In this document: one piece after another, positions 11,290 to 21,516 of the stretch
How the letters are laid out: each line of letters begins with the position of its first letter
Position numbering within the stretch: position 1 is the stretch's first letter
Source of the DNA: Rachycentron canadum
Lineage: Eukaryota; Chordata; Actinopteri; Carangiformes; Rachycentridae
Length of the DNA stretch: 64,000 nucleotides
Direction of reading: 5' to 3'
Assembly: GCA_038496675.1 (NCBI GenBank)
Contig: CM076662.1
Span: 20,694,230-20,758,229, forward strand
Notes under the pieces: generated by a model
What the model was told of the DNA's origin: nothing
Database searches by the model: none
The model's input: the letters and a program-made list of their open reading frames with translations, nothing else
Position numbers and translations under genes: made by a program

Positions 11290-11400
11290 GTAAAGAAGAC
11301 TAACCATTTAAACCACTGATGATAGAGGGTGTTTTGTGTTTGTGAAGCCCCTTTGAGGAAATTTGTGATTTGTGAAGAAAATGAACTTGACTTGACCGGT
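11290..11400 (+). repeat. Teleost repeat end ('AAGCCCCTTTGAGG')
   Basis: AAGCCCCTTTGAGGAAATTT followed by GTGATTTGTGA and a TTGACTTGAC run matches the common teleost 'CCCTTTGAGGCAAATTTGTGATTTGTGA' repeat. The region at 24995-25115 carries the same family in the reverse sense. Confidence 0.6.
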
Positions 11401-11409
11401 TAAAAGGTA

Positions 11410-11900
11410 GGAGTAAAACTGCCATAAGTATATGGACATATATTCAGACACAATTCGAACCAGCCATCATGTCGATATAGAACCATTCTGCAAAATCCTG
11501 GATTTCAGGGTTTTGGGATTGGCTTTTTAGATTTGTAATCTTTCCCTGCACATGGCAAATCATGTATAAAACATGGTTGGGCAACCTAAATACTTAAGAG
11601 TAAGGGAAAAATTATCATTTATGTCTGAGATTGGACATCGATCAAGCACCCTGACCACTCAAGCTCTTCTACTTTCCAATTTCCTGCACTGACATTGGAT
11701 GTAAATTGTGACAAATTCATCCAATATGAACATTATTTCCAGGATACAAGAGAATTATTGAGATCTGACAGTGTTGATGGCTGTTGACCTGGCTCACACA
11801 TGCGTTTCATTGCTTGAAGGTGTTGTATGGGTTTGATGTCAGGACTGGTTTTGGCTCTGTGAACAGTTTGCTGCGAGTCAACTTGGCATTGGGGCAAACA
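11410..11900 (+). mobile_element. Degraded DNA-transposon-like dispersed repeat, copy 2
   Basis: CCATAAGTATATGGACATAT near 11420 and GTGTTGTATGGGTTTGATGT at 11820 correspond in order to parts of the repeat seen at 1800-2130, whose family form reads GGTGTTGGATGGGGTTGAGGTC. Divergence is high and the middle is poorly matched. No transposase remains. Confidence 0.4.
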
Positions 11901-11999
11901 TTTTGCAAACTGATATCCAGCAAAAATAGAAATGGAAGATTAGATTCCTGTGTGGTTTTCAGTTCCATGGGAAAGCTATTAAGTGTTTTTAAAAGACCT

Positions 12000-14640
12000 A
12001 GCAACAGGATGGAGTGAATGCACCAAACAACAGGCCTGAGAGGTGATAGAGGTGATAGTGGTGGTGTTTTTGGGGCATGTGGGCCAAAAAGGGGAGGCAC
12101 AAAAGTGTGCTTATGTACTGATTGTGTGTGTGATTGGAGTTAGGCCAAAAGGTGTCATATCTGAAAGGAGCTCATCGCCGCACTGTTCTAACCTGCTGGC
12201 GGTATATTATGTAACAAGGCATGTATACACACAGAGACACACACACATACGCACTCACCTGACCCACATCACCTTGATCTCTGAGAGAAAATTTCCACTC
12301 AATTTATGTCTCAGGTCTTTGGGGAAGAGCTTTGAGAGGGCAGAGGGGAAAAAAGAAAAAAAAAAAGGAAAACAGAACAGGAGAAACCAATGGGAGGAGA
12401 AAGTAGACACGAGGGTTCTGTGATTGTCTGGTTGTGGCCTCTCAAAGCAGATCAGATTATGTTATCTGTTGTTTTGTTGAAATAACCTGGCTGGTGAACA
12501 ATGCGTGGCAAAGAGCCACACTACACCCTGATGCAATGCTTACCCCTATGAGAACCACATTTAAGACTCTTTCAATCTGAAAAAACCTGTTTTGTTCTGC
12601 TTGAAAATCTAAATCCAGTGCTTGATTTGCTGAGTAAATCATTTTCATTTTCCTCATTAAATCTTTTGTAGTTTGCCTTAGCCTCAATAACCTTTAATAA
12701 ATGTTTTGGCAAGCAGGTAATGTGTTTATCTATTTATCTAAATGACAAGTTGGGTATTTTGTGTTATTTTATAATGAAATTGGCATCTACAGTTACAGCA
12801 GTGGCTCCATGAGGCTTCAAAGCTCATTGTAAAGAAAGCCAGGTACAACTAAAAGATGAAGTCTGCTTTCCATGTCAAGAAACCTAATTTAGCATGTTAG
12901 CATGCTAACACTTGCTTATTAGCGTTAAAAGAAAGTACATTTTTGGCCAGATGGTTTTTCATTTAGAAGTCAGAGGATCGAAAAACACCTCAAAGTTCAC
13001 AGAGATCTGCGCAGTCGTTGTCGAGACATTACTATTGCAGGTGCCCTAAAATGCCAAGGTCGTAGGATTGCCAAACTCTTAAATTATGGCTATAATTAAT
13101 CATCTGGGAATCAAAAGTGCCAATTAAAAGTGTGAATTATTTGACTGGATACGGATGGATGGAAACTTTGACATGCCATGCCCTGGGAGCCTTGAAAATT
13201 TTTCCCAGATTTTAAGGCAAAATGGTGGAACCACTTACTGACCACAAATCTACTGACGCTGCCACCATAAGATCCATGTCGCTAGTGTTTATGAAGCGCA
13301 CACAAAAGGAAAGAGTTGCAGAATAGTTTAGAAAACCAACAGAGTTGCAACAAATGCTGTGGTTGACAGGAGGTGATTTGTTTCATGCTTATGGTTTATT
13401 TAGAGTAAGAGAAGAAGAAACACTGCTGACAGCTATTGCTACAGTGGCTGAACAAGCGAAAACATAGAGGCACTAACTGTTGACCCCGAATGCAATGAAA
13501 AGACACAGTTCAGTCCACAGTGTTTGGTTGTCGGGCAGTAAACTCCCAGATGGAGACGTTTTGCACGTTGGCCGATGACTGAATTATTGAAGAATGAAAC
13601 ATTTTTGAAGTAAATGTTAATAAAACAGTGAATCATAAATTGTCAAATCTGCTTTTTATTGTTCAAAACTTTCATGCGTGTTCCAAGTCTGGCCACACCC
13701 ACGACGAGTGATATCACTGCAGATGTTTTCCTTTGTCATCTAATGGAAACCTCCTGCTGTGTCACCACTGATAGTGATGGAATAGCTTGATGAAAGAAGA
13801 CTCGAAAACAAGATAAACATAAACAAAAAAGGAGTTCGGGCCATGTTCAAATAAGTTCTTACCCTCCTTCACTGGTGACTGTAGGGTTTATGAGTGTAAT
13901 ATAAAGGTTTCTAGGACTCGAGAGGTAATGGCTTGAGACATCCACAATGGCCATTAAATAAACCAGAAGATAAAGGAGCAGAGAGGGCCTTTTGGCCAAA
14001 AGTTATATAATATTTCCAGACTCGCAGCAGCGCTGGTAATAAACACGCTCCATATCCATCAAATAGTCAAATTACAGGACTAATGACCCTGGCCCACGCA
14101 GTAGCAATCCTTCATGCTTTGCTGCTGGGTATTCCTTTTGAAGATCAGTTGCCGGTCAGCTCCAGGTTGTTACAGATCTTTGGTATCGTTTGTGTCTTTG
14201 ACTTTGAACTGACCTCCAATAACACTTAACCTCGCTCCCTCACGTACACCGCTGAACTCTTTCCTCCCGACCCTTTCCCCTTCTGCTTTGTGCAACTGAC
14301 ACCGGAGCACGCTGACAGTGTTGAACTTCGGTATCCGTATGCGTTATGTAAGACTCCCTCAGAATATTTTACAATCTGAAACGGCGCCTATCCGGGATTT
14401 ATCTTTGTTACAGCTGACTTCTAAAGCATTTTTTTGTGATTGCGCAATTGGGTTCAGGTGTAAGAATACGAAGCATTTGGTATGTTGGAAAACCATAATC
14501 ACGCCATGTGTCATATATTTTGAGCCGAAACAAGTTGATCAACTCAGACTCAGACATTATTGATCACGCAGAAATAGCACATTTGTTGGTTCCAGCCATA
14601 GATTGTATTGTTATTAAAGATGGACGCGGCCTCAGTGCTC
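12000..14640. other. Non-coding stretch, no gene seen
   Basis: Includes a perfect 14-base palindrome GTTAGCATGCTAAC (12896-12909), typical of decayed teleost repeats, and complex sequence at 14030-14200 that may be regulatory. None of the frames has splice context. Confidence 0.5.
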
Positions 14641-14644
14641 ACAG

Positions 14645-14870
14645 GTGCCGTCACTCTAATTGGGCACGCCCTGAATTTTAAGCCTTAAAATTTGAATGGG
14701 TGAGTTATATAAAAAATTCACGAAGGAGGAAATTAGCTATAAAGACTAAAATTGTTTGGCCTTTTAACATGGAAGACTATGGGGATTGAATCACTTTCGA
14801 GCCAGACTCCAGTGGCCATTCGGGGAGCTACAATTTTTTCTACTTCCATGTTGGCTTAATTTTTCATGTG
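14645..14870 (+). repeat. Teleost dispersed repeat
   Basis: TGGGTGAGTTATATAAAAAA, AACATGGAAGACTATGGGGA and CCAGTGGCCATTCGGGGAGC match, in order, a fish repeat I remember. I believe it is the companion part of the 'GTGGAGTCGCCCCCTG' family found at 7905-8060. Confidence 0.6.
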
Positions 14871-15699
14871 CTCCTTTTCTGTGTTTTTATAACATTGTGA
14901 ACTGAATATCTTTGAGTTTGAGATTATTTCCCAGGCCATACAAGCAATTTACAGATATAATCTAAGGCTCTTGGAAACTATGAGGAGAATCTTTGACTAT
15001 TTTCTGGTATTTTTAGACAAAGCAATCACTTAGATAAACCCGTAGGTTAATGAGATAAACGTTACATTACAGGAAACTAATTTGGTTTCTTTCTTTCTTA
15101 CATTTTTAGACATTTCCACCAGGGCTGTTAATTCTCATCTTGGAAAATCTCTCAACTTGAAAAACATGCCACAGGCATTTTTCACGAACATATTGTTGGG
15201 TCAAAATGCTGTAGATGGGAACACAGATATAAAGCCTTTTGAAAATTTTGCACGACCTTCATTAATCACCGTATTTTTGTCAAGTCAGACAAGGAAGTCA
15301 GACAAGGAATTTGTCTTGGGGTGCTGGCACTGGGACAGACTCACAGTTTACGTAAAGAGAGTGAGATGAGACCGAGCGAACACTTGGGTGTGAGTCAGTC
15401 AGACGGGCAAATAGATCACACAGTGAGTGACACCTGAGCTGGTGCACATCTGGTTTTGGGAGTGAACCTTCTCCCTGGGCCACACGTGGTTTTCATTGAG
15501 GCTACATGCTGCAGGGTCGACCCTTGCCTGTAAGGAGAAAACCCGACCCCCACTTGCATCTGGAGTCCTGCTGGATGCCTCCCCAGCAGGTTTCACATGA
15601 CCCACTTTCAGCCCTGATAGTTGTTGTTTTTTTTTTTTTTTTCTTTTTCTTTTTCTTCTCGGTTCAGTGGCTGACTTGGCTCGCTCTGGGTTGTTGTAA

Positions 15700-15785
15700 T
15701 GTCAAGCTCTAGCAACATGCTGTAATGTTGTCGATTTGATTCCACGCTAATTATGCAACCGCTGAGCTACATGAGGAGCCAGAAG
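15700..15785 (-). mobile_element. Degraded tRNA-like sequence (SINE head?)
   Basis: On the minus strand CATGTAGCTCAGCGGTTGCA carries a clean pol III A-box (TAGCTCAGCGG). The B-box position reads GGAATCAAATCG, a poor match. The arms do not pair into a full clover-leaf, so I treat it as a tRNA-derived SINE or tRNA pseudogene. Confidence 0.35.
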
Positions 15786-15789
15786 CCAA

Positions 15790-17770
15790 AGAATGGTTAT
15801 TACTCAGTAACATCAGTGTAATCATACAGCAGGTCTCTTCACCAGACTAAGAAAAAACAGACAACAGTATCACTTTATCACAATCGTCTTAAAACCAGTT
15901 ACTTACTTATGGTCAGATTGTTTCATAGCAAAGTATAAAGTATAAAATAAGTGTATTAACATAATGACTACCATCACTACTATAATACGAAGGCATTTCT
16001 CAAAAGTTCATTTCACCCACCTGGACTTTTAGACGAATGAGAGGGGTTAAAGGTCACCTGACCAGATACTAAATCACAATGTGAAATTACCACCAACAAT
16101 GTTAGGTAGATAAATCTTCCTCAAGTTTGACACTATGATTTAAAGGTACTATAAGAATGATTCATTTTTATAAAATACACTCATGTGTATTCGTTCCAAA
16201 AGTAAATCCACATAATTTTTGTGCTTTTGTGTTGGAATGGAGCTGATGTATGGGAACGGGGTCAGCCTAGCTCAGCATCAGGAGCTTGGGCACTCATGGA
16301 CGCATGGAAGTCTCAACTTTGTTCAAAGTAAACACCTACCAGTGAGATGGGTTGATTGTTTTGCCAAGAAATTATGGAGAATCCAATACATATCTTCTGC
16401 TACCATCACGTGATGGTTAACCAGATGAAACTAATAAGACACATCAGGTATTGTGTCTTATGTGTGCACATTAGAGGCGCTGTTTTTTTATGTTTGTTTT
16501 TTGTTGTTGTTTTCTAGTTACCACGATTACAGACTATTGATTTTCCCCTATTTGTAGTCTTTATGCTAAGCCAGGTTAATCGTACCACATACCTTGTGGG
16601 CGAATAAAATCTGAGTGGGTGTCCCTGGTTTTGAATTTACTGCATTTCACTCAATTTCTCTTTGACTTTCTATCTAATAAAGGTGTAAAAATGCCCCTAA
16701 AATAAAGCTAATCACATAATGACTCAAGCTTCATGTGCAACACACATACAATATTGATAACAATGTTCTCATCTTTGTCTCGGGAAGAAACCCAGCAGGC
16801 AAGCAAATCCAACTTCTTCCGACGCTAACACCACCGTGTCCGTGAGACAACACCGGCTATTGACATCAATGCAATTTTCATTGTCAAGTCTGCAACGTTA
16901 GCGAATCAAATATCTTTGAAATGTTGAACTCCTCTTCAAAGACGGAGTCAGACTGATATTATATCAGCAAAATGGCAAAAGATATGTGGCAACTGAAAAC
17001 TTAAAAAGCCGAAATGGAATATTTGTTACGAGTGTCGTTGTGTGTGTGTGTGTGTGTGCGCGTGTGCGCGTGTGTGTGTGTGTGTTATTTTGAACAATGA
17101 TCCAACATGTTGTGACTCTCCCTACTTTGTAAGAGAAAAAAAAACAACACTAAATTACGATGTGTCACATAATAAAAAAAAAAAGAAAAAAAAAAAGAAA
17201 AAAAAAGAGAGAAAGCAAATCAACTACTTGCTCTTCAGTGGCTCCAAAGATCTATGAACAATTACCCCCCCTGTCAAACTCCTAATAAAGCGTGGCTGTT
17301 TCTCTTAACTTGTCACTGCATAAAATACAGTTAATGTATGAGTCCTATTCGTCATCAGTGGAGTTTGCGTGGTTCTTCTGAGCTGCTCTAACTGAAGATC
17401 TATGGTTGAGGAAATCGCAGCGCCGCCTAATGCAGGTGACAATGATTAATCCACTTACTGTTTTACTTTTGACCTCAATAGTACACACACACACGCACAC
17501 ACGCACAGACACTTCTCCCAGCTTGACCGTTCAATCGCATTAATAGGTCAGCTGTAATTTTTCACCCCCCCCCCCCATGCCACTGGCGAGTGCTGGCATT
17601 ATGCACTGAGATTATTTATCAATTGAATTTTTCTGTATCGCCGGTGCAACTGCTGCTCGCAGGCGTTTTAACTGTTTCCAGAACATCACGAGTTTTGGGG
17701 GGGGGGGGCACACTGGAACTTGTGTGGCTGAGCAGACGAGAATCCCCTCCCCTCCAGAATTAAAGGACAC
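15790..17770. other. Non-coding stretch, no gene seen
   Basis: AT-rich with a GT tract (17040-17088), A-rich tracts (17172-17210), a C run (17565-17576) and a G run (17697-17709). No exon-like frame is seen. Confidence 0.55.
17040..17088 (+). repeat. (GT)n microsatellite with GC interruptions
   Basis: GT array interrupted by GCGC steps, all alternating purine-pyrimidine. Confidence 0.9.
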
Positions 17771-17779
17771 AATGGGTGG

Positions 17780-17799
17780 TTTATTACAGCATGTTTATT
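17780..17799 (-). terminator. Tandem poly(A) signals, candidate 3' end of a minus-strand transcript
   Basis: Read on the minus strand, two AATAAA hexamers lie 14 bases apart (17799-17794 and 17785-17780). Upstream on that strand is about 1.2 kb of moderately complex sequence and the open frame at 18698-19075. Chance AATAAA is common in AT-rich DNA, so this counts only as support for that candidate. Confidence 0.25.
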
Positions 17800-18697
17800 G
17801 AATTCCCAAAGCAGTTGTATCTTGTTTCATGCACACTGCAGCTCATTTTGGCCTCTTGCCTTGAGGAAGCAGATGATTCAAAAAAAAAATAAAATAAAAT
17901 AAAATAATAATTTAATTATATTCACTGAAATACAAGAACAAAGCAGAACCAAACTCATACATAAATTTGTTCAGGTCAGAAACCCGCAAAGCTCTGTCGT
18001 ACTCTGAAGAGGTATGAGGGCTTGAATGGAGCTGAAAAAACGAGTTGTGTTGAATCTGTCCTCAAGCACGGTTCTACAACATCACAACTCTCTGAACGGG
18101 GCGATAAAACAACCTTGACACGGGCTTTTACAGGAGGTAGTTTTGGGTTGGAAATAATCGAGGTCTGTGTGAACTCGGAGCGCTTCAGATTCTTCTTTAG
18201 TTTGGTTTGATCCAACTGAACACAACCTAATAACCTAAAAAAAAACAAAAAAAAAAACAGTTTGACATTGATAGATGTTGAATCGCGAAGCCTGTGGCTG
18301 ATACTTGCTTCTTTTTTATGAAGGTGTAACCTCAGTATTGTTTTCTTATACCAGCTTAAAAAAGTTCCTGAGACAGCCTTAAACATTTTTTGCATGCAAA
18401 GAAACACAAATCAAAAATAGCTTTTGATAAATAGTTTGGTTGATAAAATGTCCTTGATGATTACACAACGACCCAAAAACAAAAACAATGATGTAACAGC
18501 AGTACTAAAGCTCTGACTTTAACATTTAAGATGGAAGCAAACAGTGCTTTTACTTGATGAAGTGATGATGATCAATTAATTATCTTCGCACCAAAGCTTG
18601 TAAATTCCTGTTTCTTTTACCCTGGTGAAGAAATTCTTGGTTGGTTCTTCTTTGAGCGTGTTGAGTGCGCGTCTGTAACATCACTGTTCGAACACCG

Positions 18698-19075
18698 TCA
18701 GCCCCGGCTGCCGGACAGAGAGGTCACTGAAATGCTGCAAACTGCAAACTCATGTCTACCAGCTCCGTCTGCTTTGAACTGGAGGAAACTAAACATAGCA
18801 AAGTGGAAAGGAGATGATGGTACGGAGTCCAGCTTTTCTCTTGGCGGAGAGCTCGCTCGCTGCTGTTTAGGAGGCAGTTTGGATTTTTTTTTTTTTTGAA
18901 TTTTGAGTTTTCTTACTTCCTCTGAAAAAGAAAGAGCCAATAACCTGGTTCCTCCTGCGCTGTGTTCCAGCAGCTGTCGAACACGGCCTTCACTCTTCTC
19001 CTCCAGGGATCCCCTCAGCCATTCTGCTGCCGCGAAAACTTTACTGAACTTCTGTGAAACAAACCCTTCAGGGGC
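18698..19075 (-). CDS. Unidentified exon-like open frame (low confidence)
   Basis: I do not recognise this frame. On the minus strand 125 codons are open, up to a TGA ending at 18698. A plausible splice acceptor (TTTGTTTCACAG, AG at 19053-19052) would start an exon at 19051 whose first residues read KFSKVFAAAEWLRGSLEE, an alpha-helix-like, charged segment. A possible alternative acceptor, CTCTTTCTTTTTCAG, lies further on. The frame then runs through an A-tract encoding KIQKKKKSK, which argues that only the first part is coding if any is. No domain is visible. Downstream AATAAA signals at 17780-17799 would fit a 3' end. It could equally be a chance frame in UTR-like sequence; RNA-seq would settle it. 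Confidence 0.18.
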   Translation of the reverse strand, partial: APEGFVSQKFSKVFAAAEWLRGSLEEKSEGRVRQLLEHSAGGTRLLALSFSEEVRKLKIQKKKKSKLPPKQQRASSPPREKLDSVPSSPFHFAMFSFLQFKADGAGRHEFAVCSISVTSLSGSRG

Positions 19076-19619
19076 TCACGGAGTCTGACGATGATGTAGA
19101 CTTTACCCAGAATGCAAAGTGACTGTTTCTGCTCTCTATTTCGCAATGCATGGCGGTAGTCTGGCGCTTTACGTGTGGGGCAGGAGATTCACTACATGAC
19201 ATGTTCAGCTCACATTCACTGGCTTGGTTCTTATAAGCTACAAACAGCTGTCGGCTAGACATTACATCCATATACAACTAAACTCCAGCAGCACATATGT
19301 TTTGCAGGAAACAGCTTATAGTAACCACGGGCTGGATTATGTTCAGAGGCAACATGCATTTTAAATGAATGAAACTCTACATTCGCTGACGGCAGTGAGG
19401 CAGCAGGAGGCGGTTGGGTTGGATGGTCACAACGCAGCCTAAGGCTCACACCCAGGCCCATGTCTGCAGTGCGGTTTAGGCAGCAAAAGACTTTGGTTAA
19501 AGTTATTAGGTAAATGTAAATAAACACTTTGTGTCTAATCTCATTGTCTGAACTAAACCAGACCATGATCTGATCCCTAACCGCGACCAATGTGCTTTGA
19601 GGGTTGGATATTGTTCTGC

Positions 19620-19745
19620 GAGGCCAGTGCCAGCAGAGAGCGAGACCTTTTTATGGCCATTTTTGTTTTAAATATGATAGGGACAGTAACAGAGAGAGAC
19701 GGGATGAGTGGGCAGGGATGACATGCAGCAATGGGCTCGAGAACA
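19620..19745 (+). repeat. Teleost dispersed repeat fragment
   Basis: ACAGAGAGAGACGGGATGAG followed by GGGATGACATGCAGCAATGG resembles the start of a common fish repeat ('GAGAGACAGGGAATG...ACATGCAGCAAAGGGCC'). The rest of that repeat is not recognisable. Confidence 0.45.
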
Positions 19746-20155
19746 GTATTTAGTACAAACAGTATTTTGCTCCACCAGGTAAGTCACTGGGGTGCCTCAA
19801 GACTGTAGTTTTTTTTTTTTTTACTGAGATATCATGCTCACTACACCCAACACCTCCAACTCCACATCTTTACTTTCAGCCTCAGTACACAAAGGGAACA
19901 CAATAATAACAACCCACAGGAGTGTTTCCTGAATCAGTGCCTCTATATCTTGGTTAGCTCTATGGAATCACTGTGACTAACAGATCTGACGTAGAACCCC
20001 AGCTGCAGGTGGATTTATTTATGAAATTCCTGAAGTTCAAACCTGCTGCCGACCTGTTTTACATCCTCCAGTTCTGCTTTGGATCCAAATGTTCTTTTTA
20101 ATTCAGGTTTAAGTGGGAGTCCACTGCACTGCATTACCCGATTAAGGCTCATCTG

Positions 20156-20455
20156 ACCAGTGCGTCCCAACACGGAGGACAGAGAAGTATCTGACCTCCC
20201 TCCGGCTAACCGGACCCTCCGTGTTGTCCTTCCTCACCGTCTCCGTCCTTCCTCGCTCTCCGTGGGAGCGAGCCGCTCTCTGCAGCCTTTCACCCCGGCT
20301 CGGTGCCAACTGCTATTTGGCTGCGGAAGATTATTTGAAATTCACACGCATTCGAAGGGGACGTGGCGGGGCCAATTCCTCAACACGCCGGGGCTGTTCA
20401 CGACGCCTGGGGAGGAGATGACGGGGGCATTTGGCTGAGAGACGGAGCGCTTGGC
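20156..20455. promoter_or_regulatory. CpG-rich island
   Basis: By my count about 25 CpG dinucleotides fall in 300 bases, close to the number expected from base composition, while surrounding sequence is strongly CpG-depleted. A plus-strand frame spans it, but its peptide is arginine/proline-rich, as expected from GC composition, and has no known motif. A promoter or unmethylated regulatory element is the simplest reading. No TATA box or clear first exon is seen. Confidence 0.45.
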
Positions 20456-20826
20456 CAGAATCATAGATCTTAAGGGGACAGGAATGGCAGCCCATCCACG
20501 TTTTGTGAATGTTCTGATTGTTACTGACTCACAACAAGGTTTGGAGATTCAGATGAGGGGTGTGGGGGGGGTTGGCAGTCTGAGGATGGGGCAAAGGGCA
20601 TCTTGGGCTTTTATTCCTCTCTGTCTTTCTTATCTTTCTCTCTCTCTCTCTCTCTGTCTTTTCCTGCCAGAGCTGGGTTGTTAACTTGATCACAGGCTGA
20701 GAGAGAAAGAACGATTTCCCTGAGGATGATGGGAGGGGAGCATTTTTCTGCAAGCGCTGCCTGAAATTCTACAGGCCCTTGTAGGGAATCTGGGGTGGGG
20801 GTGGGGGTGGCGGCGGCGGTAGTAGT

Positions 20827-21216
20827 NNNNNNNNNNNNNNNNNNNNNNNNNNNNNNNNNNNNNNNNNNNNNNNNNNNNNNNNNNNNNNNNNNNNNNNNNN
20901 NNNNNNNNNNNNNNNNNNNNNNNNNNNNNNNNNNNNNNNNNNNNNNNNNNNNNNNNNNNNNNNNNNNNNNNNNNNNNNNNNNNNNNNNNNNNNNNNNNNN
21001 NNNNNNNNNNNNNNNNNNNNNNNNNNNNNNNNNNNNNNNNNNNNNNNNNNNNNNNNNNNNNNNNNNNNNNNNNNNNNNNNNNNNNNNNNNNNNNNNNNNN
21101 NNNNNNNNNNNNNNNNNNNNNNNNNNNNNNNNNNNNNNNNNNNNNNNNNNNNNNNNNNNNNNNNNNNNNNNNNNNNNNNNNNNNNNNNNNNNNNNNNNNN
21201 NNNNNNNNNNNNNNNN
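20827..21216. other. Assembly gap (390 N)
   Basis: Unknown bases. The left edge is GGCGGCGGCGGTAGTAGT and the right edge is a run of 17 G, so sequencing or assembly probably failed in GC homopolymer sequence. Frames crossing the gap are meaningless. Confidence 0.99.
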
Positions 21217-21364
21217 GGGGGGGGGGGGGGGGGACTACAATAGCCACATAGTCTTGACTGCTTCTCTGACAAAAGGGTGTAATGTGGATAGGAGCTCTGA
21301 GGCGTGAACAAAAAATGCTTGTGTCATGTGTCAGATATGTTCCGAGACAGAACATGGAAGTCAT

Positions 21365-21515
21365 TTAAATTTCTGCACCGGTTTATTTCGGAGGATGACA
21401 GCCGGCGTGGCTAAATAAGATTTAGAAATCATCGCTTGTAGCGGCCGGCGAATAAACGTCCGACCGCCGGTACTGACGCAGTGACAATTACAATCACTGC
21501 GAAATGCATGAGCAA
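21365..21515. promoter_or_regulatory. Candidate enhancer with Pbx/Hox/Meis-like composite motif
   Basis: TGACAATTACAATCA at 21482-21496 combines a Meis/Prep core (TGACA), an ATTA-type homeodomain core and a Pbx-like TGATTG (reverse strand). Next to it are ATGCAT and AGCAAATCAC. The upstream 100 bases are CpG-containing, complex and repeat-free. No open frame of note. Conservation is untested. Confidence 0.3.
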
Positions 21516-21516
21516 A

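Noticed and set aside
15700..15785. Possible tRNA gene on minus strand (clear A-box)
   Set aside because: B-box degenerate and stems do not pair; listed as a tRNA-like repeat instead.
20690..21364. Frames crossing the N gap at 20827-21216
   Set aside because: N bases are read as open; the real sequence is unknown.
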